From contig CM057476.1 in NCBI GenBank assembly GCA_030035585.1, positions 20,506,501-20,570,500 of the forward strand: 64,000 nt of DNA, written 5' to 3'. Below the pieces are notes generated by a model that saw only the letters and a program-made list of their open reading frames with translations, was not told where the DNA came from and did no database searches. Source of the stretch: Dugong dugon. Lineage: Eukaryota; Chordata; Mammalia; Sirenia; Dugongidae. The position numbers and the translations under genes are program-made. Below are positions 1 to 10,262 of the stretch, piece after piece (within the stretch, counting starts at the first letter, position 1; each line of letters starts with the position of its first letter).

Positions 1-154
1 AGAGTAGATCTGTGCTCCATAAGGTTTTCAATGGCTGATTTTTTGGAAGTAGATTACCAGGCCCCTCTTCTGAGACACCTCTGGGTGGACTCAGACCTCC
101 AACCTTTTGGTTAGCAGCCGAGCACATTAATCATTTGCACCACCCAGGGACTCC
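1..154 (-). mobile_element. AfroSINE (long type), cut by the window edge
   Basis: Antisense copy ending at CCAGGGACTCC, which is the reversed SINE head. The middle GGTTTTCAATGGCTGATTTTT block marks the longer AfroSINE type. Its 3' tail lies outside the window. Confidence 0.85.
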
Positions 155-308
155 AGAGACTAGAAGAGAATTCTAGAAACTTGGATAGAATTCATATCAG
201 CAAATATTTATTAAGTACCTACTACAAGTATACCTCACTTAGTGCTGCCCCATATAGCACTATCTCAAATATTTTTATAAATAAATATGCATTATAGCCA
301 TTATAAGA

Positions 309-655
309 GGATCCCTGGTGGTGCAGTGGTTTAGCGCTCGACTGCTAACTAAAAGGTTGGAGGTTCTCCACGGGAGAAAGATGTAGCAGTCGGCTTTCGT
401 AAAGATTTAAAACAAACAAACAAACAAAAAAACTCATTGCCATCAAGTCGATTCCAACTCAAAGCGACCTTATAGGACAGAGTAGAACTGCACCATAGGG
501 TTTCCAAAGCTGTAATCTTTACCACCGCGCCACCAAGTCTCCTTTCTGTAAAGATTATAGTCTAGGAATCCCCATGGTACAGTTCTACTCTGACCTATAG
601 GGTGGCTGTGAGTCGGAATTGATTCAAGGGCAACAGGTTTTTTTTTTTTTTTTTG
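309..655 (+). mobile_element. AfroSINE split by a second AfroSINE
   Basis: Head (GATCCCTGGTGGTGCAGTGG) at 309-407 and tail (TCTGACCTATAGGGTGGCTG, then poly-T-like end) at 548-655. The two halves are separated by an antisense copy and share the repeated bases GTAAAGATT at the break. Confidence 0.85.
408..547 (-). mobile_element. AfroSINE nested in another AfroSINE
   Basis: Antisense copy with the typical CATCAAGTCGATTCCAACTC tail near its left side. The 9-bp target-site duplication GTAAAGATT flanks it at 399-407 and 548-556, so this copy is younger than its host SINE. Confidence 0.85.
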
Positions 656-1362
656 GTATAGTCATTATAATATGATGCATATTATACTGGGTTGCGTATG
701 TTTTTCTCTGACAGGTGAGCCAGTGTAGGAGTATTGAAGTACTATTGGGAGCACTCAGCCAATGACAGCAAGTGCCTCCTACCTTCCTGTCTTCATTTCG
801 GAGGGTGCTCACCAAACTTTCACTCCGCTGTGCTCTTTTTATGCCACATCCCAGGAAACAATTTTGACCCATGATGGCTGACAAAAGACATGGAATGGCA
901 ATGCTGGAGAGGCCACAAACGGGCCAGGGAAGAAAACATCACCCTGGATAGCAAAATGCAAGCCTCAGAGCTCCTTCAAGGAAAAGCCCAGAAAGCAGGC
1001 TCAGAGCAGCAGGCAAGTAGAGACTGGCTGGGGTCCTTTGACATTAAGAAGGACATTATCCACGCCAACAGCCCTGGAAGAATTGAGCAACAATCAAGCA
1101 AATATTAGCTGGAAGAAACTAGAACTGGAGGCATATCATGACTTCAAAGGATTTGAAAAAAGAAGGGGAAACAATTGCCAATGTAAAAAACAAAGCAACT
1201 CCACAGCCCTCAGGCTGCTCAGCGTATGGCAGGAGAACAATAATATAGCAATAATATGGCAAGAAAAGAAGAAGGTAGTGGGATGAAATAGAGCTACAGG
1301 GCTTTGGAAGTGACTTGGAGCCAAGAAAATGGAAGCGAGTCGCCGGTGAGTCCTGCAGAAGG
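656..1362. other. Intron 9 sequence, no recognised element
   Basis: Apart from the SINE tail at its left side, I see no known repeat or exon here. Short open frames on both strands do not resemble any protein I know. Confidence 0.5.
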
Positions 1363-1368
1363 CATTAC

Positions 1369-1504
1369 CTGTGTACAGTATGCGGCTGGTCATTCCCGTC
1401 ATCACTATGAAGAACATGGGCAGCAGCTTCATGTACCCGCATAGGATGCAGCCAGCCTTCACATGAGACATGTTCTTGGCTGAGAGGCAGCGCTGCACAA
1501 TGAC
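1369..1504 (-). CDS. SLC5A1: SLC5A1 exon 9 (residues 302-346 plus one base), last exon in window
   Basis: A 136-bp exon encoding [20 protein letters not shown] through GYMKLLPMF to SRILYT, plus one base of the next codon. It covers the intracellular loop after TM7 and TM8. Lys327 matches human Lys321 of the sugar site. [20 protein letters not shown] is clearly the SGLT1 type; human SGLT3 has CLCGKDMSHVKAACIMC. The usual human MVMPGMISR is IVMTGMTSR here, a segment that I recall also varies in rabbit (IVMMGMVSR). The donor is GTAATG at 1363-1368. Intron 8 before it is only 227 bp. The exons for TM9 to TM14 lie off the left edge, so the gene is incomplete in this window but not broken. Confidence 0.94.
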
Positions 1505-1731
1505 CTGCCAGGCAAAGCCCAGTGAGGAAAGGGTGCCAGCCAGAGGCCCCTGCAACATCTCCTGCTAACTCAGTCTCCCCATCTTGGGTTCTTAGCCAGG
1601 CACTCCCTTGTCACTAGGGCCCAGTGGCCCTCTGACCACGTGAGCCGTGCCCTACATTTCCCAACCCCATAGGCCAAGACCAACAAGGCTTCCTGCGGAC
1701 CCTGTCCACCCTGCACTCCCAGTGTGAGTAC

Positions 1732-1952
1732 CTGATCCGTGCACCAGTACCACAGGGCGATGATGGACATTCCAAAGATAAGCCCAGGCCATGGGAGGTC
1801 TCCCTTGAGAGGATCCCGGAAGATGTGAAAGGAGTCAGCCCTCGGCTTGTAGCACTCTTCTTTGACGGTGGTGTTTGCATCAGAGGTCAAGGTTGGAATG
1901 GCCTTCATGTACTTTTCCATGAAGGCTTCGTACCCTCCCACTTCATGAAAAG
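1732..1952 (-). CDS. SLC5A1: SLC5A1 exon 8 (residues 228-301, glycosylation site, TM7)
   Basis: A 221-bp exon finishing a split alanine and encoding 73 residues. It starts [20 protein letters not shown], passes through a large extracellular loop, and ends in ALWYWCTDQ. The N-glycosylation sequon NTT at Asn254 matches human Asn248, and Cys261 matches human Cys255. [11 protein letters not shown] and DLPWPG are SGLT signatures. Tyr296 and Trp297 match the sugar-pocket residues Tyr290 and Trp291. The residue matching Thr287 is alanine here (Ala293), unlike human and rabbit SGLT1 as I remember them. The donor is GTACTC (1726-1731), valid but weaker than the other donors of this gene. Confidence 0.95.
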
Positions 1953-2059
1953 CTGGAAAACATCAGTAATAAAAAAAAGCAACATTCGGAAGCTCTGAAG
2001 TCTTCATAGTGTATTCCTTCTGAGGATGCGTGAGATACTGAGAGGATCCAACCAACAGA

Positions 2060-2235
2060 CTGTGTCATCAACTGTGCGATCTTGAGCAAGTCATTTTTCC
2101 CTCTGGGCCTCAGCTTTCTCATCCACAGAATGGGACTGTTAACCCTGCCCAGCCCCCTCAGGGCTACTGTGAGGATCCAAAGTAATAATTTGTGAAAGTA
2201 TCTGAACTTCTTTACAAAGGGAAGGTATTTTATTT
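2060..2235 (+). mobile_element. MIR
   Basis: Contains the MIR core pattern: GATCTTGAGCAAGTCATTTT, CCTCAGCTTTCTCATC, AGAATGGGACTGTTAA, then GTGAGGATCCAAAG. Diverged, sense orientation, within intron 7. Confidence 0.75.
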
Positions 2236-3090
2236 ATTAAAGGAAGCCCTGGGTTTTGGATCTCTCTGTTTTTCCCCTCACTCCCTGCTATCAGCAATGG
2301 CCTTTGGGGGCCTGGACACAGACCTAGAGACACACAGACCAGGCGAGACTACCCTGGTCCCATAAGTGAGGTGGGAGGGACACAGAATGGGTGAGGAGTG
2401 TGGAGCCCTGCCACCTGTTGGCTGTGTGTCCCTGAATACATCATTCCATCCCTGTCCTGCCCACCCCAAGCCCTACTGGGGAAAACAGAATGAAAGCTCT
2501 TGCAAAACAGAACAATAGATACAGGTAAGAGGCTTCACAGGACACACAGATGGAATGTATTTTATACCCTCCCATAGCAAGACCCCCGAGATCTGTGGTT
2601 TCCAGTCTTGTCCTTAGGATCTCATAGACAAGACTTCAAAAAATTGAGAAGGGGGAAGACTAACTTTGAGTGGCCAATTTTTAAATTTTGTCAAATAAGG
2701 ATAGTTTTTTTTTAAAAAAAGAACTATTTCTTACTATTATCAAATCATAAAGGTCATTTAACCTCTAAATGTAAACAAGGCATAATCTGAAATTAAAAAA
2801 CGCAGTAGGTGAACATATGGAAAACTCACTACAGTATTCTTATCCTTTTTTGTCCACTTTCTCTGTGGACAGGTCATCACAGGCCAGCACTGGACCACTG
2901 GCCTAGACTGTCTAAAAAGGGAAGCAGGAAATCCAGCCTGAGACCTCCAGAGGTGAGGAGGGGACCCTGCACGCTCACAGTGATGCCCCAATCCGTGCTC
3001 CCCTCAGGAGGGTAGAGAGTGTCTGAACTCACTGACTAGGTTGGAGGCAGGCAAAGGGGCCAAACTTGCTTTTCTCTACCTCTGCCCCAC
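2236..3090. other. Intron 7 sequence, no recognised element
   Basis: Unique-looking intronic DNA between a MIR and an AfroSINE. A short A/T run lies near 2706-2722. No exon-like block with splice sites is visible. Confidence 0.45.
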
Positions 3091-3098
3091 CTCCTCAG

Positions 3099-3272
3099 GG
3101 TCTCTGGGTGATGCAAACAGTTAACACACTCAGCTGCTAACCGAAAGGTTGGAGATTCAAATCCACCCAGAGGCACCTCAGAAGAAATGCCTGGTGATCT
3201 TCTTTAGAAAAATCAGCCATTGAAAACCCTATGGAGCACAGTTCTATTCTGACATAGACTCCATAGCGACTA
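3099..3272 (+). mobile_element. AfroSINE (long type)
   Basis: Starts GGTCTCTGGGTGATGCAAAC, continues with GGTTGGAGATTCAAATCC (B-box region) and AAAATCAGCCATTGAAAACC, and ends in a degraded tail about 40 bp before exon 7. Confidence 0.85.
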
Positions 3273-3545
<273 letters not shown>

Positions 3546-4204
3546 TTACAGCGCTCTGCTACTCAGCAGGTATGCATATCTCCACTTTTCACTGAAATGC
3601 TTAGGAGGCCTTAGGGAGAGAATGTTTCTCCATATTTGATGTGGAAGAGTATAAGGTATAAGGTGACCCTTTTTTTAGTTTAATTTTTTTTATTGTGGCT
3701 AAATATATATAACAAAACATTTGCCATTTCAATCATTTTTATGTGTAAAATTCAGTGACATTAATTATGTTCCCCATGTTGTATAACCATTACCACTGTC
3801 TGTTTCCAAATGTTTCATACCCTTAACAGAAACTCAGTGCCCATTAAGCAATAACTCCCCATTGCCCCCTCCCTCCCACCTCTGGGAACCACTGATAAAC
3901 TTTGGTCTCTATGTATTTGCCTATTTTAGATATTTCATATAAGCAGGATCATATAATATTTGTTCTTTTGCGTCTGACTTATTTCACTCAGCATAATGTT
4001 TTCAAAGGTCATCCATGTCATAGCATGTATCAGAACTTCATTTCTCTTTATGGATGAATAATATTCCATTGTATGTTTATACCACATTTTATTTATCTAT
4101 TCATCTGTTGAGAGACACTTGGGTTGTTTCTACCTTTTGGCAATCGTCAGTAATGCTGCAATGAATATTTGTGCACAGGTAACTGTTTTCAAGTCCCTGC
4201 TTTC

Positions 4205-4297
4205 AGGTCTTTGGGGGTATATACCTACTACTTATATATATATATACACATATATGACCCAGTAAATCCACTCCTAGGTATATACCCCCAAAGACTT
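4205..4297. repeat. Inverted repeat inside the L1
   Basis: Left arm AGGTCTTTGGGGGTATATAC (4205-4224) and right arm GTATATACCCCCAAAGACTT (4278-4297) are near-perfect reverse complements, separated by a TA-rich spacer. Confidence 0.85.
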
Positions 4298-4315
4298 GAA
4301 AACAGGGTTCTTTCT

Positions 4316-4494
4316 GGAGCCCTGGTGGCGCAGTCGTTAAGAGTCCAGCTGCTAACCAAAAAAAGGTCAGCAGTTCGAATCCACCAGCCGCTCCTTGGAA
4401 ACCCTATGGGGCAGTTCTACTCTGTTCCATAGGGTCATTATGAGTCAGAATCGACTCAATGGCAGTGACTCGATGGCAGCAGGTTTTGGGTTTT
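4316..4494 (+). mobile_element. AfroSINE (short type)
   Basis: Near-consensus head GAGCCCTGGTGGCGCAGTCG (A-box region), B-box-like GTTCGAATCC, and tail GAGTCAGAATCGACTCAATG. The A and B boxes would drive RNA polymerase III. Confidence 0.9.
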
Positions 4495-4506
4495 ATAGTA
4501 GTTCTA

Positions 4507-4715
4507 GAATTCTCTGGGTGACGCAAACGGTTAAGTGCTCGACTACTAGTCAAAAGGGCGGTGGTCTGAACCCACCCAGAGGCTCCTTGGAGGACAGGCC
4601 TGGCGATCGGCTTCTGAAAGATTGCAGCCATTGGAAACCCTGAGAGCAGTTCTGCTCTGCACACAGGGGGTGGCCATGAGTCAGAATCGACTTAATGCCA
4701 ACTAACAACAACAAC
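4507..4715 (+). mobile_element. AfroSINE (long type) with clear target-site duplication
   Basis: Head TTCTCTGGGTGACGCAAACG and tail ending in an ACAACAACAAC run like the RTE LINE end. The 12-bp duplication ATAGTAGTTCTA lies at 4495-4506 and 4716-4727. Confidence 0.9.
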
Positions 4716-5186
4716 ATAGTAGTTCTATGTTTAACTTGTTGAGTGAGGTGACCAGGAGTTAGTTCTCTGATGGTGAGAAGAAGGATTTTCCACAAACAAA
4801 GGCAGGGAAGAAGAAAGAGCTGACTGCGGAGATGTCTGGGAGCATTACCAAACTGGCACATCACATTTCAAAGTGCTATTCATATATCTCTCTTTTCTCA
4901 GAAGCATCTAAGTAACTTCTTGCCTCCAAAGTTAACTGGAACAGGAACCCAGGGACGGGGCTCCAACTGGACAGCAAGTTCCATTGCCGACCCTGCCCCC
5001 TACATGGGCAGAATAACACTACTGCAAAGGTGTCCTCCGTTGTTATTTGTGTCACCAACTCCTCTGGTCACCTCCTGAGTCTTCTTCTAAAACCTCTTTC
5101 TACGTGTAACTCCCTCCTTCCCTACAGTGGCTCACATTCCCCGCCTCAAACCTGAAGCCTCTGTCTGGTTTCCGAGGTGCCTATAA

Positions 5187-5394
5187 CCCAAACCAAACTC
5201 AATGCCATTGAGTCGATTCCAACTCATAGCGATCCTATAGGACAGACTAGAACTGCCCCATAGAGTTTCTGAGACTGTAATCTTTACAGAAGTAGACTGC
5301 CACATCTTTCTTCCATGAAGCAACTGATGGGTTCTAACTGCTGACCTTTCAGTTAGCAGCTGAGCGCTTAACCACTGTGCCACCAGGGCTCCTA
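5187..5394 (-). mobile_element. AfroSINE
   Basis: Antisense copy from ACCCAAACCAAACTCAATGC at the tail side to ACTGTGCCACCAGGGCTCCT at the head. It includes a GTAATCTTTACAGAAG insert seen in several copies of this window. Confidence 0.9.
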
Positions 5395-5880
5395 AGGTAC
5401 CTATAGTGTGGCCTCATTTGAAGCATTAAGTCTTATCATCCACAATCCCCACCTCCACTGTCTCCCAGTGACCACCCTCCTCCAGCTAAGCCCACTTGCT
5501 TGCTCACCCTACCTCCTGCCTCATGCCATACCCATCCTCACTCCCATTCCTCTGCTTACGCCATTCCCTAAACCTGGCACTCCATCCCTGATTCTTCCAG
5601 CTTAGCCAAGTCCTCTCCACACCTGCACAGCCAAGCCCTGCCCTACCTCCTGTGAGAAGTTGTCCTGAATATTTCGGCTGACCGAAATATTTCGGTTTCT
5701 GAGACCATCCATATAACTTATGCGGTCTGTGAGTTGGGGTCAAGCAAATACCTCATTCTCAAACTGTTTCCTGGGTGCATATCTCTCCTCCGTGAGAAGG
5801 AAGCCATGTCCACTACTTCCTTTTATCCTTCACAATTTCCAACCCCAAGCTGGGCATGGGCAGCTGGATCCTCTGAATGG
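5395..5880. other. Intron 6 sequence, no recognised element
   Basis: Pyrimidine-rich unique sequence, with an imperfect small inverted repeat AATATTTCGG/CCGAAATATT at 5667-5692. No exon or known repeat recognised. Confidence 0.45.
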
Positions 5881-5886
5881 ACTCAC

Positions 5887-5992
5887 CTGTGATCGTGTAA
5901 AGGCCAGTGATCACCAATAAGATAAAGATGGCCAGGTACAGATCCAAGCCCAAGGCTAGATTGATAAAGATGGCCCCAGAGAAGATGTCTGC
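5887..5992 (-). CDS. SLC5A1: SLC5A1 exon 6 (residues 166-200 plus one base)
   Basis: A 106-bp exon encoding [20 protein letters not shown] and on to TGLYTIT, then the first base of a glycine codon completed by exon 7. It holds TM4 and the start of TM5. The acceptor is CTTTCCAG and the donor GTGAGT at 5881-5886. INLALGL matches SGLT1, where human SGLT3 has [18 protein letters not shown] resembles rabbit SGLT1 as I remember it. Confidence 0.96.
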
Positions 5993-6162
5993 CTGGAAAG
6001 AAGAGGAGAGCCAGAGTTAGGAATGGGAAAGGCCAGCTGGCCGCAGGGTGTGCCCAGTGCCTGAGCTGCAAAGGGACAGGAAGGCAACCGGGAAAGGCTA
6101 GCAGAAGCCTTCTCCTGCATAGAAAAGTGCATCAGTGTCTGCAGTTTCCAGAAGCTCAAGGT

Positions 6163-6725
6163 TGGAAGCAGCAGTCAAGAAATCAAATAATGCATTGTAT
6201 TGGGCAAATCTACTGCAAAAGATCTCTTTTAAGTGTTAAAAAGCAAACATATCCCTTTCAGGACTAAGGTACTCCTGACCTAAGCCATGTTTTCAATCGC
6301 CTCGTATGCATATGAAAGCTGGGCAATAAATAAGGAAGACCAAAGAAGAATTGACGCCTTTGAATTATGGTGTTGGTGAAGAATATTGAATATATCATGG
6401 AGTGTCAGAAGAATGAACAATTCTGTCTTGAAAGAAGTACAGCCAGAACGCTCCTTAGAAGCAAAGATGGTGAAACTTCATCTCATATACTTTGGACATG
6501 TTATCAGGAGGAACCAGTCCTTGAAGAAGGACATTATGCTTGGTAAAGTAGATGGTCAGTGAAAAAGAGAAAGACCCTCAACAAGATGGATTGACACAGT
6601 GGCTGCAACAACAGGCTCAAGCATAACAAGGATTAAAAGGATGATCAGGGTTGGGCAGAATTTTGTCTGTTGTACATAGGGTCGCTATGAGTTGGAAGTG
6701 ACTAGAAGGTACCTAACAACAACAG
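6163..6725 (+). mobile_element. RTE-type LINE 3' end
   Basis: Sense copy of the RTE 3' coding end: CCTCGTATGCATATGAAAGC, GAAGAATTGACGCCTTTGAA, TATCAGGAGGAACCAGTCC, then the tail CCTAACAACAACAG. Frames are broken. It aligns by eye to the copies at 49730-50285 and 56214-56646. Confidence 0.88.
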
Positions 6726-6817
6726 TAACAAATGTTGGCCCCTATCCTCTTGCCCTTTGGCTGAAATCCCACAATTAGAGGTTCATGTATTTATCCTAAA
6801 CATGATGTCCTTTTCTA

Positions 6818-7008
6818 GATCTGACATCATGCTAGGTAGAGTAGAGGGTCAGTGAAAATGCGGGAAACCCTCAATGAGATGGATTGACACATAAGCACAA
6901 TGGACTCAAACAATCATGAAGATGGCACGGGACCACGCAACGTTTCATTCCGTTATACGTAAGGTCTCCATGAGTCAGAGCTGTCTCAACGGCAGCTAAC
7001 AAAACTAC
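6818..7008 (+). mobile_element. Second RTE 3' fragment
   Basis: Starts at GACATCATGCTAGGTAGAG and runs to the tail GGCAGCTAACAAAAC. It is directly preceded by CATGATGTCC, which is the same motif in antisense, giving a small inverted junction. Confidence 0.8.
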
Positions 7009-7915
7009 TACATATTTATCCCTAGTCAAGACTATGAATATCTGAAGGAGAGTAACACTCTATTCCTGAATTTCCTGGAAACAACAACAACAAAAAGCAT
7101 TCCGCGGTCAAAAAAGTCTGTGCAATGCTGGTTTAAACAAAGTTAAGGTAGTTTCTTTACAACACAGCTTCTCAGCCTTTAACATACACCATGGGCTGTG
7201 AATTCCAGGAGGGGAACATGGCGTGCAATGTTTCACAAACTTATTTAACCTTAGCGCTCTTTTTACCAATGAACAGCTATAACACCTGAGGTTCTTCACA
7301 ACCCACCTTGTGAACTGCTGCCTTAAGCCGTTATCCATCGTTTACACCTCAGTGATCAGTGGTTTATCAGACCTATTCCCCAAAGCAAATTTGAGTGCTG
7401 AAGAGGCTGTGAGTAGACCCCCTGTCACCCCTGAGTGGAGAGAAACTTCAGCAACATCATAATTTTATCTTCCAGGCCCAGATGGCATCCATCTTGAATC
7501 AAAAACACCTGCACATCACTAAGCACCTCTCGCACGGTAAGCTTAGTGCTAGGTGGTTTTATCTAGATTTTCTCATATAACTTAAAGGGAAATCGTTTCC
7601 TCTTCACCCCTGAATTCACCAGTTATGTTCTTAATGCAGTTCCCACACACACACTCCTACTTCTCCTCCTCCCTGCCTCATTTAACTGTTCCAATAAAGC
7701 TACTGAGAACCTTCTACAGGGCTAGATGGTGCAGTTGCTAATTTAGACCAGCAGAGAGCACTGGGGTCACTCAAAATGAATTTTCATGTCCTCTCCAAAA
7801 CACTACTAGGAAGGGTAGCATTAGGGGATGATGGGGAACCTTGTTTTCAAATCTCTGCACGCAGAAGAAACCAGACTGCCCCTGGACAGGATGCATCAGC
7901 TGTTTTACTGCATAA
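7009..7915. other. Intron 5 sequence, no recognised element
   Basis: No known repeat or exon recognised in this stretch apart from short A-rich runs near 7083. Confidence 0.4.
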
Positions 7916-7919
7916 AATC

Positions 7920-8220
7920 CAATGCCTCAGGAGAAAGGGCTGGTGATCTACTTCCAAAAAATCAGCCACTGAAAACCCTATGGAGCCCTGGTGACGCAGT
8001 GGTTAAGAGCTTCACTGCTAACCGAAACGGTCGGCAGTTCGAATCCACCAGTCACTCCTTGGAAACCCCATGCGGCAGTTCATCTCCGTCCTATAGGGTT
8101 GCTATGAGTCAGAATCAACTCAACGGCAATGGGTTTGTTTGGTTTTGAAAACCCTATAAAGTTCTACTCTGACACACATGGGGTCACCATCAGAGTCGAC
8201 TCAGTGGCAACTGGTTTATT
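7920..8220 (+). mobile_element. AfroSINE (long type) carrying a nested AfroSINE
   Basis: Outer copy in two pieces: 7920-7981 (GGTGATCTACTTCCAAAAAA, TCAGCCACTGAAAACC) and 8146-8220 (TTCTACTCTGACACACATGG to GGCAACTGGTTTATTGG). The head is lost or strongly diverged. Confidence 0.85.
7982..8145 (+). mobile_element. AfroSINE (short type) nested, with duplication
   Basis: Head GGAGCCCTGGTGACGCAGTG, B-box-like GTTCGAATCC, tail CTCAACGGCAATGGG. The 12-bp duplication TGAAAACCCTAT lies at 7970-7981 and 8146-8157. Confidence 0.9.
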
Positions 8221-8221
8221 G

Positions 8222-9065
8222 GCTTTATCATCCTTGTGCTTTATTCAAGGAATCACGGGCCCTGGGCAGCAGGTGGAGCAGGTATAACATTGGGTAGAAA
8301 TCACATACAGAGGGAGAAGTCTACACCATCTATGATTAAAAAGCAAAATTCCCAGAAAGACCTGACTCTAGAGGGGATGGGCTCCATCAGGACTGAGCTG
8401 AGAGAGGCAGTCCTTTGGCTACCTGGGGGCTCCCAAGTTTAAAGTGGTTAAACTGTAACCAGGAAAATACACGGCTTGGAAGAAAGGGAGAGAGGCTGGG
8501 TACTCTGTTCATTTATATGAATGCCCCTACCCCAGCTCTGAGGGCAGAGTGCCCGTTCCATGGCAACTGCAGTCAACAGACTTTCACCCACTTGAACTGT
8601 GGACTTGGAGAAGACTTGCTTCCAAGCAGGGGAAGCCAGTGCCCTCCTCTACGTGCTCATAAGACAGGTGCCACCTCACATCTGAACCAAGGAGTGAATC
8701 ATTCACCAGCCTCCTGCTCCTTCATGCCTGACCTTCCCAGCCTCCCTTTTCCTCCTCTTTCATGCTCTTCATCTTTCCTCCCTTAGGAAGCCAGAGGCCT
8801 GATTTCTTGACCTCTCCCAGGACTTCCTAGTCAAGGCTCTGCACACGGGTCTCTAATGAAATCGGACTGCAAAGCCCAGGGTTTTTATTTTGTAATGAAA
8901 ACCTGACCCTGAAGGAGAGGAGGAGAAAGTGCAGCAGATGGGTTCATCACATTGTCAGAGAGAGCACAAAGGACAGGGGTATTAGCAGTGACAGTCAGGA
9001 CGCTGAGCAGGGACAGAGCACTATTCCTAGGTGTCAGTCCCAAGTCCAAAACAAAGCCTTATTGG
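8222..9065. other. Intron 5 sequence, no recognised element
   Basis: Unique-looking DNA. Open frames here have no recognisable domain and no splice context. Confidence 0.4.
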
Positions 9066-9908
9066 TCCTGTCAATAAGAGCATGTTTTTATCGAGCTGTC
9101 TAAAACATATGTGCAAGACCATTCAATGGGGAAAGAAGTGTTTTCAACACATAGTGCTGGAACAACTGGGTATCCACATGCAAAAGTATGAATTTAAACT
9201 CCTACCTCACGTAATATGCAGAAACTAACTCAATAGTGAAATTATAAATTTACAAGAGCTAAATTATAAGAGCTAAAACTCTTAAAAGAAAATATAGGAG
9301 TAAATCCTCATGACCTTGGATTTGGCATTGAGTTCCAAGAAATGACACCAAATGCACAAGCACCAAAAGAAAAATAGATTAACTTTGACTTCACCAAAAT
9401 TTAAAACATTTGTACATCAGAGGACACTATCAAGAAAGTGAAAAGACAGCAGCATAGGAGAAAATATTTGTAAATCAAATACCTGATAAGGTCTAGTATC
9501 CAGAATATATAAAGAACTGTTGCAACTCAACAACAAAAAAGACAAACAACTCAATCAAAAAAACTATGTGCATGTAGGCCAGGAATGAAAGATAATGATA
9601 TAAAAGGGAAAAATAATTGTGGTAGGCTGAAGCTCTACACATACATATTTCCTTTAAAGAAAGAACAACCAAATGCACCATGTGGACCTTGTCTGGATCC
9701 TGATTCAAACAAACCAAGTGTAATAAGAACTTTTGGAGATAATCAGGAAATTTTGGATATGGATCAGGTATTAAATTACCGAAATTAAGAAATTACTATA
9801 AATTTTGTTAGGAGTGATAATAGCACAATGGTTATGTTTTTTAAAAGCTAGAGATGCATTCTGAAGAATTTACAGAGAAATAACATGATGTCTGGGATTT
9901 GATTCAAA

Positions 9909-10262
9909 ATGCACCTACTCCTCACTTACTATCTTATTATCCAACATTTTGCATTTACGACAATAGTAAAAAATCTACCATCCCACTATTTTGCACGTTA
10001 ATGACGTACATCTAGCAGTAACGAACGCCATGGTTATGTGTCAACTTGACTGGGCCGTAATTCTCAGTGGTTTGGCGGTTATGCAATGATGTAATTTGGC
10101 AGTTATGTAATGATGTAACTTGGCAGTTATGCAATGATGTAGTCATCCTCCATTTTGTCATATGATGTGGTCAACCTCCATTTTTGCATAATGCCGATTT
10201 TTGCATAATGACCTGGTCTTTGGAACCTAACCATGTTGATAAGTGAGGAGTGGGTGCATTGC
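9909..10262. mobile_element. Candidate non-autonomous DNA transposon with terminal inverted repeats
   Basis: The ends ATGCACCTACTCCTCACTTA and TAAGTGAGGAGTGGGTGCAT are inverted repeats of 20 bp with one mismatch. The element is about 350 bp, has no open frame of note, and splits an L1 3' UTR. It holds three ~24-bp tandem units. The AAGTGAGGAG-type end resembles old DNA transposons, but I cannot name the family, and no clean target-site duplication is visible. Confidence 0.6.
10076..10146 (+). repeat. Three tandem ~24-bp units
   Basis: Units around GGCAGTTATGCAATGATGTA repeat three times with small changes, inside the terminal-inverted-repeat element. Confidence 0.8.

Larger units (their letters stand above)
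3665..4735 (-). mobile_element. L1 3' fragment (ORF2 end and 3' UTR), rearranged
   Basis: Antisense L1: poly-T at the left, then the 3' UTR, then ORF2 C-terminal sequence (GGTTGTTTCTACCTTTTGGC). A short inverted block at 4254-4312 and two AfroSINEs (4316-4494 and 4507-4715) interrupt it before antisense L1 resumes at TCTATGTTTAACTTGTTGAG. The copy at 61534-62485 gives the uninterrupted order for comparison. Confidence 0.8.

Noticed and set aside
4316-4390. AfroSINE heads as functional tRNA genes
   Set aside because: They occur dozens of times with the same SINE body attached and diverge from any true tRNA.
10076-10146. Three spaced similar units that could suggest a CRISPR-like array
   Set aside because: Units are directly adjacent without unique spacers, in mammalian intronic DNA within a transposon.
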